Shown piece after piece: positions 41,685 to 51,700 of a stretch of DNA of 64,000 nt (the first letter of the stretch is position 1; each line of letters opens with the position of its first letter). The notes beneath the pieces were generated by a model, which did no database searches, was not told where the DNA came from, and saw nothing but the letters and a program-made list of their open reading frames with translations. This DNA comes from Acidobacteriota bacterium. GTDB taxonomy: Bacteria; Acidobacteriota; Terriglobia; Bryobacterales; Bryobacteraceae. Both the position numbers and the translations under genes were made by a program. Where the stretch lies: assembly GCA_017304135.1 (NCBI GenBank), contig JAFLBB010000013.1, forward strand, positions 1 to 64,000, in the 5' to 3' direction.

Positions 41685-41801
41685 GCCCGTGCACAGTGCG
41701 GGCCTAGCCCCACGAACCTCTGGAAGTGATTGCAAAAATAGGAGCGGAAGGGACTTCGCCGCCTTGTGGCAGGTGGCCGGCAGGGGTAGGATGGTGGCGG
41801 T

Positions 41802-43778
41802 ATGAAATCGCTTACCTTGCTTCTCTGCTCGGTCGTCATGGCCTTTGGCCAAGGGGGTGGCTCAGGCGAGGCGACGGCCGTCCTGCGCCTGGATGCCACG
41901 CCAGGGGCGAAGCTGAAGACCGTGCCCGTCTCGGCGGTGAAGCTCGAAGGCGGCTTCTGGGAGCCGCGGCGCGAAACCAACGTCGAGAAGAGCATTCCGA
42001 CGCTTCTGCAACTGCTCGAAGAGCACGGTGTGATGGACAACTTCCGGCGCCTGAGCGGCAGGAAGCAGGTGGAGCGCAAGGGCCCGCTCTACACCGACTC
42101 GGACCTTTACAAGTGGATGGAGGCCGTAGCCTGGGTGCTCGCCAGCGAGGACCGCCCGGATCTGCGCCGCACGTTTGATGCGCTGACGGCGGACATCCTC
42201 GCGGCGCAGGAGCCCTCGGGTTACCTCAACACCTACTTCCAGGAGGAGCGGAAAGCTCAGCGCTGGCAGGAGCAGTACAGGGGGCACGAACTTTACTGCC
42301 TGGGCCACCTGCTGCAGGCGGCGATTGCCTATTACCGCGCGACGGGCAACCGAACGCTGCTCGATGGCGGCATCAAGTTTGTCGAACACCTGGTGCGCGA
42401 CTTCGGCCCCGGCAAGCAGCCTCTGATGGCCGGGCACCCGGAGATTGAGATGGCCCTGGTGGAGCTCTACCGCACAACGGGCGACAAGAAGTACCTCGCG
42501 CTGGCGGGCTACATCCTCACCGGCGAGCGCGAGCGTTTGAAGCTGACACCGCAGCAGATTGCCTACACCTTCAGCGGGCGTCCGTTCATTGAGCGCACGA
42601 TCATGGAAGGGCACGCCGTGCGGGCGGGTTATGCGGCTTCGGGAGCGACCGACTACTGGATGGAGTCAGGCGACGCGGCCTATGGCGCCACGCTCGAGCG
42701 GCTGTGGCAGGACATGGTGCGGTCCAAGATGTACATCACCGGCGGCATCGGTTCGCGCAGCGCGGGCGAAGCGTTTGGCGATCCCTATGAACTTCCGAAC
42801 GCGAAGGCATACACGGAGAGCTGCGCGGCCATCGCCAACCTGATGTGGAACTGGCGCATGCTGCAGGCCACGGGCGAAGCACGCTTCACCGACGTGATGG
42901 AGACGGCGCTCTACAACTCGATCAACTCGGGAATGTCGCTCTCTGGCACGATGTACTGCTACCGCAATCCGCTTGAGCTGACACGCGACGCAAGCGCGAC
43001 GATTCGCAACCCCTGGTACAGCACCACCTGCTGCCCGCCGAACCTGGAGCGGATGTTCGCCTCGTTGCCAGGGTACTTCTACGGCACCAGCGCCGAAGGG
43101 CTGTGGGTTCATTTCTACGACCGCAACAAGATGGCTTGGAAGCTCGCCGACGGCACGCCGCTGGCGGTGACGATGGAGACGAAATACCCGTGGGAGGGCG
43201 TGGTGGAGATGACGGTGTCGCCGCGGGCGGAGAGGGAATTCACCGTGTTTCTGCGTGTGCCCGGCTGGAGCGAATCGACGCGCGTGACCGTGAATGGCGC
43301 GGCGGTGTCGGGCAAGGCCGAGGCGGGGCGGTATCTGGCGGTGAAGCGGCGTTGGAAGGCAGGGGACAAACTGAAGATCGAGTTCTCGATGACACCGCAG
43401 GCGATCGTCTCCCATCCGCGAGCGCTGGAAAACCAGGGGCGTGTGGCGGTGAAGCGCGGGCCCATCGTGTATGTGCTCGAACAGGAGGGGCAAGCAGAAG
43501 GCGTGAACGTGCTGGAGAGCAAGCTGCTGCTCACCGGCGATGGCGCGAAGGATTTCACGGTGAGGTGGGAACCGGAGTTGCTGGGCGGCGTGGTGACGTT
43601 GCGGCACAAGGGCGCGCAGCCGGTCGTGCGCAGCGAGAGCTTGCCGCTCTACCGGCGGTTTGATCCGAAGGAGCCGCGCACGGGCAAGGTGGCGGAGTTG
43701 GTGTTCACGCCGTATTATTCGTTTCTGAATCGCGGACCCTCGGCGTCGCAGGTGTGGGTGGAGGCCGTGGGGCGGTAA
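41802..43778 (+). CDS. Glycoside hydrolase family 127-like (DUF1680) enzyme, exported
   Basis: A 658-residue enzyme related to beta-L-arabinofuranosidases. Signal peptide MKSLTLLLCSVVMAFGQ. The zinc/cysteine active site of the family is complete: TESC with Glu339 and Cys341, and TTCCPPN with Cys410/Cys411, which provides the Cys nucleophile. An (alpha/alpha)6 barrel occupies about 60-430 and beta-sandwich domains follow. Length matches HypBA1 plus a signal. TAGGAT lies 9 nt before the ATG. It would remove L-arabinofuranose or related sugars from plant glycans in the periplasm; the next gene is convergent. Confidence 0.9.
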   Translation: MKSLTLLLCSVVMAFGQGGGSGEATAVLRLDATPGAKLKTVPVSAVKLEGGFWEPRRETNVEKSIPTLLQLLEEHGVMDNFRRLSGRKQVERKGPLYTDSDLYKWMEAVAWVLASEDRPDLRRTFDALTADILAAQEPSGYLNTYFQEERKAQRWQEQYRGHELYCLGHLLQAAIAYYRATGNRTLLDGGIKFVEHLVRDFGPGKQPLMAGHPEIEMALVELYRTTGDKKYLALAGYILTGERERLKLTPQQIAYTFSGRPFIERTIMEGHAVRAGYAASGATDYWMESGDAAYGATLERLWQDMVRSKMYITGGIGSRSAGEAFGDPYELPNAKAYTESCAAIANLMWNWRMLQATGEARFTDVMETALYNSINSGMSLSGTMYCYRNPLELTRDASATIRNPWYSTTCCPPNLERMFASLPGYFYGTSAEGLWVHFYDRNKMAWKLADGTPLAVTMETKYPWEGVVEMTVSPRAEREFTVFLRVPGWSESTRVTVNGAAVSGKAEAGRYLAVKRRWKAGDKLKIEFSMTPQAIVSHPRALENQGRVAVKRGPIVYVLEQEGQAEGVNVLESKLLLTGDGAKDFTVRWEPELLGGVVTLRHKGAQPVVRSESLPLYRRFDPKEPRTGKVAELVFTPYYSFLNRGPSASQVWVEAVGR

Positions 43779-43799
43779 GAAGCCAGAGACGATGAATGA

Positions 43800-44990
43800 C
43801 TATCGGGCGGTGAGGAGTTGGATGAGCAACTCGCTCACCCCTTCCGCCTGCTCCTGCTGCACCCAATGTCCCGCGCCATCGAGGATGTGAGCGCCGCGAA
43901 ACCGAGCGCAGGCTGTGGATTGCATGCGCTCGAAACTGCCGGGGCGCTGGTAGATGCCCCAATCGCTTTTGCCGGCGATGAACGTAGTGGGAACGTCGAG
44001 CGTGCGGCCGGCGAATACTTCGAGGTCGGCGTTGTGATTGGCGGTGCCGCAGCGGTACCACTGCAGGCCGCCCTGAAAGCCAGTGCGCTGGAACTCAGAG
44101 GAGTAGACGCGCAGTTCCTCATCGGTGAGCCACGCGCAGGCGGCGATCTGGGCAGCGGTGGGCATCTCGGCAGCGACGGTTTCGGCCATGCCCTTGGCGC
44201 GGTCCATCACGTAGTAACTGGGAAGCTGGGCGAGCTCGGATGCGGTCCAGGAACGCAGCGTGTGAGGCTGGTTCCGCTTCCAGTCGGCCGATTTCATGTG
44301 ATAGTAAGCGCGCAGGAAGGCGTGGATGCCCTGCGGGCATCGCATCATGTTGTCGTTGGCTTCGCGGGTGGAGTAATACCACTGGTAGTGTTTGCGCGGG
44401 CGAATGAGGGCGGCGAGTTGGTCGTGAATGCTGGGCCCGGTGAACGCAGCGGGGGCGGCGGGTGAGGGCGGTCCCGCGAAGGGAGCGCTCATTAAGACGG
44501 CCGGGCGGAAGAGATCGGGGCGGATGAGCGAGCACCAGGCGGCGACGGGTGAGCCGAAGTCGTGGCCGGCGACGGCGGTGGACTTCACTCCCAGCGCGGA
44601 GAGCAAGGCGACGAGATCACGGACAAGGTTGAGGAAGCGAAACGAGGCCACGTCGCCGTCGTAGCGGCCATCCCAGCCGGTGGTGCGGCCATAGCCGCGC
44701 TGGTCAGGCGCGATCACGTGGAACCCGGCGGCGGCAAGCGCGGGCACCACCTTGCGCCAACTGTAGGCGAGTTCGGGAAAGCCGTGAAGCAGCAACACGG
44801 CGGGGCGGCCGGGGGACTCGTGGCCCGCCTCGAGGATGTGCATCGTGAGGCCGTTGACGCTGGGGATGAGGCGCGACCGGATGGAGGCAGGCAGAGTGGA
44901 CTGCCCGTAAAGCACGTTCGGATTGCGGGCTGCCGGAGCCTGCGGGGCCAACCCCGCCGCGAGACCGCCCTGGAATTGTCGCCGCGTCAC
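43800..44990 (-). CDS. Epoxide hydrolase-like alpha/beta hydrolase
   Basis: A 396-residue hydrolase. The GTG at 44990 gives MTRRQFQGGLAAGLA, a Tat-like leader, and avoids overlap with the upstream FAD gene; a longer start at 45026 overlaps it. Features: HGFPELAYSW (HGxP oxyanion motif), DQRGYGRTTG, nucleophile Asp144 in AGHDFGS, cap Tyr in RTGFQGGLQWYR, acid in GKSDWGIYQ and base His in GAGHWVQQE. The nucleophilic Asp and Tyr cap point to an epoxide hydrolase rather than a dehalogenase (no Trp/Asn halide pair seen). It may be co-transcribed with the two FAD genes. Confidence 0.85.
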   Translation of the reverse strand: MTRRQFQGGLAAGLAPQAPAARNPNVLYGQSTLPASIRSRLIPSVNGLTMHILEAGHESPGRPAVLLLHGFPELAYSWRKVVPALAAAGFHVIAPDQRGYGRTTGWDGRYDGDVASFRFLNLVRDLVALLSALGVKSTAVAGHDFGSPVAAWCSLIRPDLFRPAVLMSAPFAGPPSPAAPAAFTGPSIHDQLAALIRPRKHYQWYYSTREANDNMMRCPQGIHAFLRAYYHMKSADWKRNQPHTLRSWTASELAQLPSYYVMDRAKGMAETVAAEMPTAAQIAACAWLTDEELRVYSSEFQRTGFQGGLQWYRCGTANHNADLEVFAGRTLDVPTTFIAGKSDWGIYQRPGSFERMQSTACARFRGAHILDGAGHWVQQEQAEGVSELLIQLLTAR

Positions 44991-45003
44991 TGCGCGCAGG
45001 ATA

Positions 45004-47082
45004 CTAATCGCGCGCTTCGGGGGCAACCTGGAGGCCGTCGACGGTGGTGACGCCGTTGGTGGCTTTGTTGGTGATAGTCACGGTGAAGGTCGCCGACAGC
45101 TCAAACGGGCCTAGCCATTCGGCGGGCTTGCGCTGGTTCACAGTGGCCTTGAAGCTCTTGCCGGGTGCGGCGATTTCAATGGGCACATTGGAGGCATTCT
45201 TCGCATCGACCGGGTAGAGGAGCTTCACACGAAAGCGGCCGGGTTGCTTGGCGTCCACATCGAAGCGAGCCGTGGCGCGGCCGTCGCGCGCGTCAAGGTC
45301 GTGGAAGTAGGCCGGGCCAAGACGAGGCGAGCCGCCGCGAGCGCCCTTCCATGCGGGGCTGACAGTGGCGAACTGGTTGTCGAGCACAATGCCTTCGAGT
45401 TGCGCCGGGTCAAGGTCGCCGCGCGAAAGCTCAGCGGGCGCTGCAAGCACCTGCTTGTCGGCCAACAACCGCGCGCGCAGCTTGGCGTAGTCGACGTCCT
45501 GCACAGCGCCGTTGGCATCAATGGCCTGCGCCGCGGCTGAGGCGGCCGACTGGCCGAGGACCATGAACACGGGTTCCATGCGAATCGAACCATACGCGAT
45601 ATGAGACGCCGCGAGGCAAACCGGAACAAGCAGGTTGTCCACTTCACTCTTCTTTGGAACGAGCGACCGATAGCTGACCGGGTAGGGCGGGAAGCCGCCC
45701 ACCTGCACGTTGCCCTCGTTGCGCACGAATCCTTCCTTGGTGACGTAGCGCTGGACGTTGTGCGAGTCCATCCCGTAAGCGCCCATGCCCACGGAATCCG
45801 TCGCCAGGACGCGGCCCATCACATGGTGCTCAGTCATCACAACCGGGCCGATGAGGCGGCGAGCTTCGCGGATGTAGAGCTGCGTGGGCCAGCCACCGGC
45901 GGAGGTGAACTCATCCTTGGGCAAGCCCCACTGGCGGTAGTAGGCGCGGATCTTCTCAGGGATACGAGGGTGGTTCTGCAGGGTCCACATGTACCCCTTC
46001 TGATACACCTCGTGGCGCTTGATGATGCGCTCGCGCGTGGCGTAGTCGCCTTCGGGGTAGTCGTAATTCGCACCCATGTAGTCGGTGGATACGGCGCCGT
46101 GGTTGTTGGTATCGGTCTTGAGATTGGGGATCGGGTCGTACTTGCGCGACGGCTCGTGATACTTGCCCGTTTCGGCGAAGCGGAGGAGGAGTTCGTGATC
46201 CTTTTCGTCATAGCCTTCAGGCTTGGCGATGGGAAGCGAGTTCTTCGGATCGCTGGTGAGGCACATGCGGTAGCAATACGCCTGGATGCGCTTGTCCCCG
46301 GCGCCTTCGTCCCCGGGGCCTGACGGGTCAATGATGGGGAGCAGACCGGAGTCAGGCTTGCCGGGGACGACATAGGGGTCAACCTTGGCGCCTTCGGGGA
46401 ACTGGTGAAGATGATAGTGGGCGGCCTGTGAGCCGTTCCAGGTTTCGTTGTACGTGGAGTTGGACTCGCGGCCTATGGCGTACGACGCGCCGGCTTTGGC
46501 CATCAAGTCGCCTTCGTAGGTAGCATCAATGAACACGCGGCCCTCATAGCGTGTGCCGTCTTCGAGCACGATCGCCGTGATGCGGCTGCCCTGTTTGACG
46601 ACGCCTTTGCCGGCGGCGAGATCGAGGCGCGCCTTGGTGATCACCTTCACCTTGGCCTCGGCCAGCATCTCGTCATAGACAGCGCTGGCGATCTTCGGCT
46701 CGAAGGTCCACATCGCGTCTTCCTCTTTGGCGTTGGGGCCGCGGCGGCGGACGAAGTATTCGTCGCGTGATTCCGAGGTCCACAACTTGGGGTCCTCATA
46801 CCTCTTCTTGATGCGCTGATAAAATTCGCGCGCAATGCCGCCGACGACGGCTTTGTTGCCGATGTCGGTCCAGGAGAGCCCGCCCGTGGTGAGGCCGCCG
46901 ATGTGCGTGCCGGGTTCGAGCAGGATGACGCTCTTCCCCATACGGCTCGATTGAATGGCGGCGGCGATGCCGCCCGACGTGGCGCCATAAATGACGACGT
47001 CGGCTTTGCGCGGATTGGCGCAAGAAATCGTCAGTAACGCGGCGAGGGCGACGAGGGCCCGCCGCTTCAGGATGCTTTGCAT
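45004..47082 (-). CDS. FAD-dependent oxidoreductase, probable lipoprotein (xanthan lyase-like annotation family)
   Basis: A 692-residue exported flavoprotein. The N-terminal signal ends in LTISC (Cys21), a likely lipobox. The FAD-binding motif is DVVIYGATSGGIAAAIQS, followed by EPGTHIGGLTTGGLSWTD, typical of FAD_oxidored (pfam12831-type) proteins. About residues 560-692 form a beta-rich C-terminal extension, perhaps for carbohydrate binding (ADKQVL to the end). It starts directly after the TAG of the paralogue upstream. Such proteins are frequent in Acidobacteria, Planctomycetes and Bacteroidetes glycan loci; their substrates are not established. Confidence 0.85.
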   Translation of the reverse strand: MQSILKRRALVALAALLTISCANPRKADVVIYGATSGGIAAAIQSSRMGKSVILLEPGTHIGGLTTGGLSWTDIGNKAVVGGIAREFYQRIKKRYEDPKLWTSESRDEYFVRRRGPNAKEEDAMWTFEPKIASAVYDEMLAEAKVKVITKARLDLAAGKGVVKQGSRITAIVLEDGTRYEGRVFIDATYEGDLMAKAGASYAIGRESNSTYNETWNGSQAAHYHLHQFPEGAKVDPYVVPGKPDSGLLPIIDPSGPGDEGAGDKRIQAYCYRMCLTSDPKNSLPIAKPEGYDEKDHELLLRFAETGKYHEPSRKYDPIPNLKTDTNNHGAVSTDYMGANYDYPEGDYATRERIIKRHEVYQKGYMWTLQNHPRIPEKIRAYYRQWGLPKDEFTSAGGWPTQLYIREARRLIGPVVMTEHHVMGRVLATDSVGMGAYGMDSHNVQRYVTKEGFVRNEGNVQVGGFPPYPVSYRSLVPKKSEVDNLLVPVCLAASHIAYGSIRMEPVFMVLGQSAASAAAQAIDANGAVQDVDYAKLRARLLADKQVLAAPAELSRGDLDPAQLEGIVLDNQFATVSPAWKGARGGSPRLGPAYFHDLDARDGRATARFDVDAKQPGRFRVKLLYPVDAKNASNVPIEIAAPGKSFKATVNQRKPAEWLGPFELSATFTVTITNKATNGVTTVDGLQVAPEARD

Positions 47083-48729
47083 CTAGTACTCCCAGTTGTA
47101 ACGAAGCGGGGCTTTGGGCTGCATCTTGCGGTGGATGATGCCAAGGGCGTCCATCTGCGGCGTGCGAACGAACTCAAACACGGCGCCTTCGCTCTTGAGG
47201 GTCTTCTGCAGCTCAGGCACAGAGACATCTTGCACGGGCTGCGAGGCCTTGATGGCCATGGCGGCGGCGACCCCGGCGGCGTGGCCGAGAATCATGTATT
47301 GCGGTTCCATGCGCAGCGAACTGTATGCGACGTGCGAGGCGGAGAAGGTCACCGGGTTGAGCAGGTTCGACACCTCGGCACGCTTCGGCAGCATGACGCG
47401 GAAGGGAATCTGATAGGGTTTCACGGCCACCTGCATGTCGCCTTCGTTTTCGGCCATGCCGCGCGAGTTCACGAAGCGGCGGATGTTGTGGGAATCGGAG
47501 TTGTAGCTGCCCATACCGATCACGTCGGGCTTGGTGAGGTCGGTCTGCAGGTCCTTCTGGCTGGCAACAAACTCACCGACCATGCGGCGCGCCTCGCGCA
47601 CATAGAGTTGGTGCGGCCAGTGGTTGGTGTCGGTGTATTCGTCCTTGCACAAGCCCCACGAGTTGACCTCAGCCTGCAGGTCCTTCGGCACGTGGGGATC
47701 ATTGGCCAGGAAGTAGTAGAAGCCCTGGACGTAATCGATATGTTCCTGCCACAGGCGGTCACGTTCGGCGTAGGAGGCATCGGGATAGGAGTAATTCTTG
47801 CCGATGTAGTCGGTGGAGAAGGGGCCGTTGTTGTTGAAGTCGGCTTTGCCGTTGGGGATGGGCGCGATGAGGGTGAGTTCGTGGAACACGGGCGAGCGGC
47901 CGCGGTTCTTCACAAAGGCATCGAGGTAGCGGGCGAGCAGTTCATAGCGCGCCGCGGTGTAGCCTTGCGGCCGGGGCCAGGGCACCCGGTTGTGGGCAAC
48001 ATTGGTGGCGATGATGCGGAAGTTGTATGACTGGACGCCTTTGTCGGCAACGCCAGGCGAGAGCGGCTTCTCGGCGGTGATCTCCGGCAGCGGCTTGCCG
48101 TTGGCATCGAGCGCAGGCACGTCGAACAGGAACTGGTGATAGGGCGTCTTGTCGCGCACCCCGCCGAGCGGCTCGCCATACTGTGCCGAGGACTCGCGGC
48201 CGTAGGTGTAGCTCACCTTGGCCTGAGCCATCAGGTCGCCCTCGTAGGAGCAGTCGGCAAAGATCTTCGCCCGGAAGCGGTCGCCGTTTTCGGTCGTGAT
48301 CTCCGTGATGCGGAGGCCCTGCTTGGCGACGCCGTTCTTTTCCTGCAGGCGGTGGTTGTAAAGCAGCGTCACGCCCGCTTCGGCGAGCATGTCCACCATC
48401 ACCTTTTCGCCCACCTTGGGCTCATAGAACCAGGCCACGGGATTCTTGAAGCGGCGGATCTCATACTCGTTGCCGACGCGGTAGTAGAACTCCAGCGCCA
48501 GGCCACCGATCACCTCGCGCGTGCCGGTGTCGGTTCGTGAAAGCCCGCCGGTAGCCATGCCGCCGACATGGCGGCGCGGCTCAAGCAGCGCGGTCTTCAA
48601 CCCATGGCGCGCACCGGCGATGGCGGTCGTCACGCCACCGGCGGTGCCGCCGTAGACAACGAGGTCGAATTCATGCGAGGCCGCGGTGAGGCTTGCGGCC
48701 GTGGCCAGCAGGAGGGCGAGTTTGTTCAT
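47083..48729 (-). CDS. FAD-dependent oxidoreductase, exported paralogue
   Basis: A 548-residue flavoprotein, paralogous to the downstream gene. Signal peptide MNKLALLLATAASLTAASHE; FAD motif DLVVYGGTAGGVTTAIAGAR; EPRRHVGGMATGGLSRTD; and shared blocks such as YEGDLMAQAKVSYTYGRESS and YIGKNYSYPDASYAERDR. It lacks the beta-rich extension of its neighbour. The start at 48729 is chosen because upstream sequence belongs to the barrel gene in another frame. Tandem duplication with domain gain or loss is the likely origin. TAG of this gene and ATG of the next are contiguous. Confidence 0.86.
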   Translation of the reverse strand: MNKLALLLATAASLTAASHEFDLVVYGGTAGGVTTAIAGARHGLKTALLEPRRHVGGMATGGLSRTDTGTREVIGGLALEFYYRVGNEYEIRRFKNPVAWFYEPKVGEKVMVDMLAEAGVTLLYNHRLQEKNGVAKQGLRITEITTENGDRFRAKIFADCSYEGDLMAQAKVSYTYGRESSAQYGEPLGGVRDKTPYHQFLFDVPALDANGKPLPEITAEKPLSPGVADKGVQSYNFRIIATNVAHNRVPWPRPQGYTAARYELLARYLDAFVKNRGRSPVFHELTLIAPIPNGKADFNNNGPFSTDYIGKNYSYPDASYAERDRLWQEHIDYVQGFYYFLANDPHVPKDLQAEVNSWGLCKDEYTDTNHWPHQLYVREARRMVGEFVASQKDLQTDLTKPDVIGMGSYNSDSHNIRRFVNSRGMAENEGDMQVAVKPYQIPFRVMLPKRAEVSNLLNPVTFSASHVAYSSLRMEPQYMILGHAAGVAAAMAIKASQPVQDVSVPELQKTLKSEGAVFEFVRTPQMDALGIIHRKMQPKAPLRYNWEY

Positions 48730-48747
48730 GTGTGTGCTCCATGGGGT

Positions 48748-48764
48748 CCGCCGCCTTGCGGCGG
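48748..48764. repeat. 7-bp GC hairpin between barrel gene and FAD operon
   Basis: CCGCCGC and GCGGCGG flank a 3-base loop. In the minus-strand message it falls between the barrel gene stop and the first FAD gene start, without a T tract. It could reduce read-through or protect the upstream message, setting different levels of barrel and enzymes. Confidence 0.4.
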
Positions 48765-48788
48765 CGGCGCGGTATGGATGAATGCGTC

Positions 48789-51700
48789 TTAGAAGGACAG
48801 GCGCAGGCCGAACTGGGCGCGGCGTGCGTCGAGCGAACTGGTGATGCGGCCGAAGTTGTTGTTGGCGTTCACACCCTGGGCGTTCGGCGTGAAGGTCGTG
48901 TTCGGGCTGTTGTAGTTGACGTGGTTGATCGCGTTGAACAGCTCGGCACGAGCTTCGAGCTTGAACCGTTCGGCGAAGGAGAAGGTCTTGAACAGCGAGA
49001 AGCTGAGATCGTTCAAACCCGGCCCTCGCGTGGAGGGTTGCGTGCGCGGACCGTTGCCGATGACAAAGTTGGCGGGATTGCGGAAGGCATCGGTGTTGAA
49101 CCAGCGGGCCACCGTGCGTTGATCGGAAGGCAGCGTCGCGTCGCCGACCAGGTCCGGGTACGAAATGCCCGTGAAGTTGTTCGACCCGCGCACGGACAGA
49201 GGCAGGCCGCTCTGAAGGGTCCAGATGCCATTGAGCTGCCAGCCGCCGATGACGGCGTTGGCGACTCGGTTCATGTCCGTTCCGAGCTTGCGGCCGCGGC
49301 CGATGGGGAGTTCCCACAGACCGCTCATGACCAGGCGCTGGCTGACGTCGTCGTTGTCGATGGCGCGATCCAGGCGGCGGTTGTATGCGCCGACGCGGAA
49401 GTCACCGACGCCGGAGTTGCCGGAGTTGCCGCCGCCGATGGCGAAGCTCTCGGAAATCAGCTTGCCGTTGGTGTAGCTGAGCAGGGCGGAGATGCCGTCG
49501 GAGAAGCGCTTTTCGACGGTCATTTGGAAGGAGTGATAGGTGGTGGAGAGGGCGTTGTTACCCCACGTTTCGATGTTCAGATAGTCGGGGAACGGGCGCA
49601 GCAGTTGCGACCGGGCGATGGTGCGTGCCGACAGCGCGCCTGTGGTGATCTGGCCGAAGAAGGGGTTGGCGACCAGGTTCTGCAGGGCGAGGCCTTCGCT
49701 GAAATACTTGGGGTCCATCTGGTTCACGTTGTAGTTGGAGCCGAAGAGCTTGGTGCCCTTGGAGCCGGCATAGACGGCGGAGATGACAACGCCTTTGGTG
49801 AGCGAACGTTGGATGGCGAAGTTCCACTGCTGCATGTAGCCGGCGGGGGCGTCGCGGTCCTGGTAGCGGACTCCGAAGCCGCGGAAGGCGTTGGGGCCGC
49901 CGGCAGCGCCTTGTGGGGTGAGCAGGAAGCCCGGGCCCTGGCTGAATTGGAAGGCCTTAAAAGGCCCGGCGCCGGGAGCGACGAAGGGCGTATCGACGGA
50001 GAAGCCGAAGGCGCTGGCGTTGTCGGGAACGGCGTTGCCGCTTTCGAGCATCAGGTAGATCAGGCCATAGCCGCCGCGGATCGCGGTCTTGCCGTCGCCG
50101 CGAGGATCCCAAGCGAAACCAACGCGCGGGCCGATGTTGTTCTTGTCGGTGTCAACGAAGTTATTCGGGAGTCCGCCGGTGCCCGCATAGAGCAACTGGC
50201 CCGACGTTCCGGTGGAGGAGTTGGCAATGTACGGATCGAAGCTGGAGTAGCGATTGTGCAGTTCGCTGGGGCCTATGCTGACGTCGTAGCGCAGACCGAG
50301 GTTGAGTGTGAGAGTACGGCTAACCTTCCAGTCGTCCTGGAAGTACACACCAAGTGGGATGGCGCGGAACTGGAAGAAGGGGCGGAAGCCCTGGTTTCCG
50401 CTGGCGACCTCTCCGAGAAGGAAATCAGCCATGGCCGAGCCGGTGCCGGCGGGGCGTTGCGGGTTGTTGGTGAGGCTGCCCGTGAAATTGAAGAGACCGG
50501 AGGGCTGGAGGCGGTTAATAAAGCTGAGGCGCCACCAGCGGAGGTCAAAGCCGGTTTTGAAGTTGTGACGTCCACGGGTGATGATGACGCTGTCGGTGAT
50601 CTGGGTGATCTGTTGTGCGCGCCGTCCGCCGGAGAAACCGCTGGAGCCGATGGTGAGCAGGCCGGAGATGTTCACCGGCGGGAACTGGTCCTGCGGAATG
50701 ATGCTCGGGTAGCCAAGCTGCGCCGGCCAGCCCTCGTCAAAGCTGGGGTGGAGGAAGGGCAGGTTCTGGCGGGTGACGCCGACGCGAAGGTCATTCAGGA
50801 TGCTGGAGCCGAACAGGCGGCTGTAGTTCACGATGGCGTTGTGGTTGTCGCGCTGGTCCTTACGGGCGGCGGGGTCAGCGGGGCCGAGACCCCAACCGCG
50901 GTTATCGAGGGTGTTGCGGTTGGAGGAGTAGCGGAAAAAGATGGAGTCTTTGTCGCCAAAGCGGTGGTCCGCGCGCACGGTGAAGATGCCCTGATTGGAC
51001 AGGGAAGGGATCAGCGCGGAGTAGTTGTTGGCCGGAGCGAACTGATTGGTGGAAGGCGCATTGGCGGTGGGATGGAAGGGGAGCACTTTGAGCGCCAACG
51101 GGTCCATGCGCGAGCGCGGAACAACATTGCCGGGCAGAAGCTGGCGAACAAAGCCGGAGCCGTTCGGATTGGCAAGCGTGGAAGCGGGATCGTAGAGGGT
51201 GATGGCTTGGCCGTTGCCGTCAAGGAGGTTCGAGAAATCGCCGGCGCGCCATTCCGCGGGAGCCACCGTACCGATACGCGGCGAGCCGGAGGAGACCCAC
51301 CGCCACTGTTCATAGCCAGTGTAGAAAAATGTACGGTTTCGGCCATCGTACAGTTTGGGAATGTAGACCGGGCCGCCAAAGGTTCCGCCAAACTGGTTGT
51401 AGCGCAGCACCTGTTTGATGCGGCCCGTGCGCGCGTCCGGGGTGATGGCGAAGGCGTTGCGTGCATCGAAGGCGTCGTTGCGGACAAACTCATACAGCGA
51501 ACCGTGCATCTGGTTGCCGCCCGACTTGGTGACGACGTTCACCACGCCGCCCGCGGTTTGACCGAATTCGGCCTTGAGCGCGTTGGTTTCGACGCGGAAC
51601 TCCTCGACGGTATCGGTTTGCGGAACGACGCTGATTTCGTTGTGGACAGCCGCCGAGTTCGACACGCCATCGAGAAAGAACTGGTTACCGTAGGCCGGGC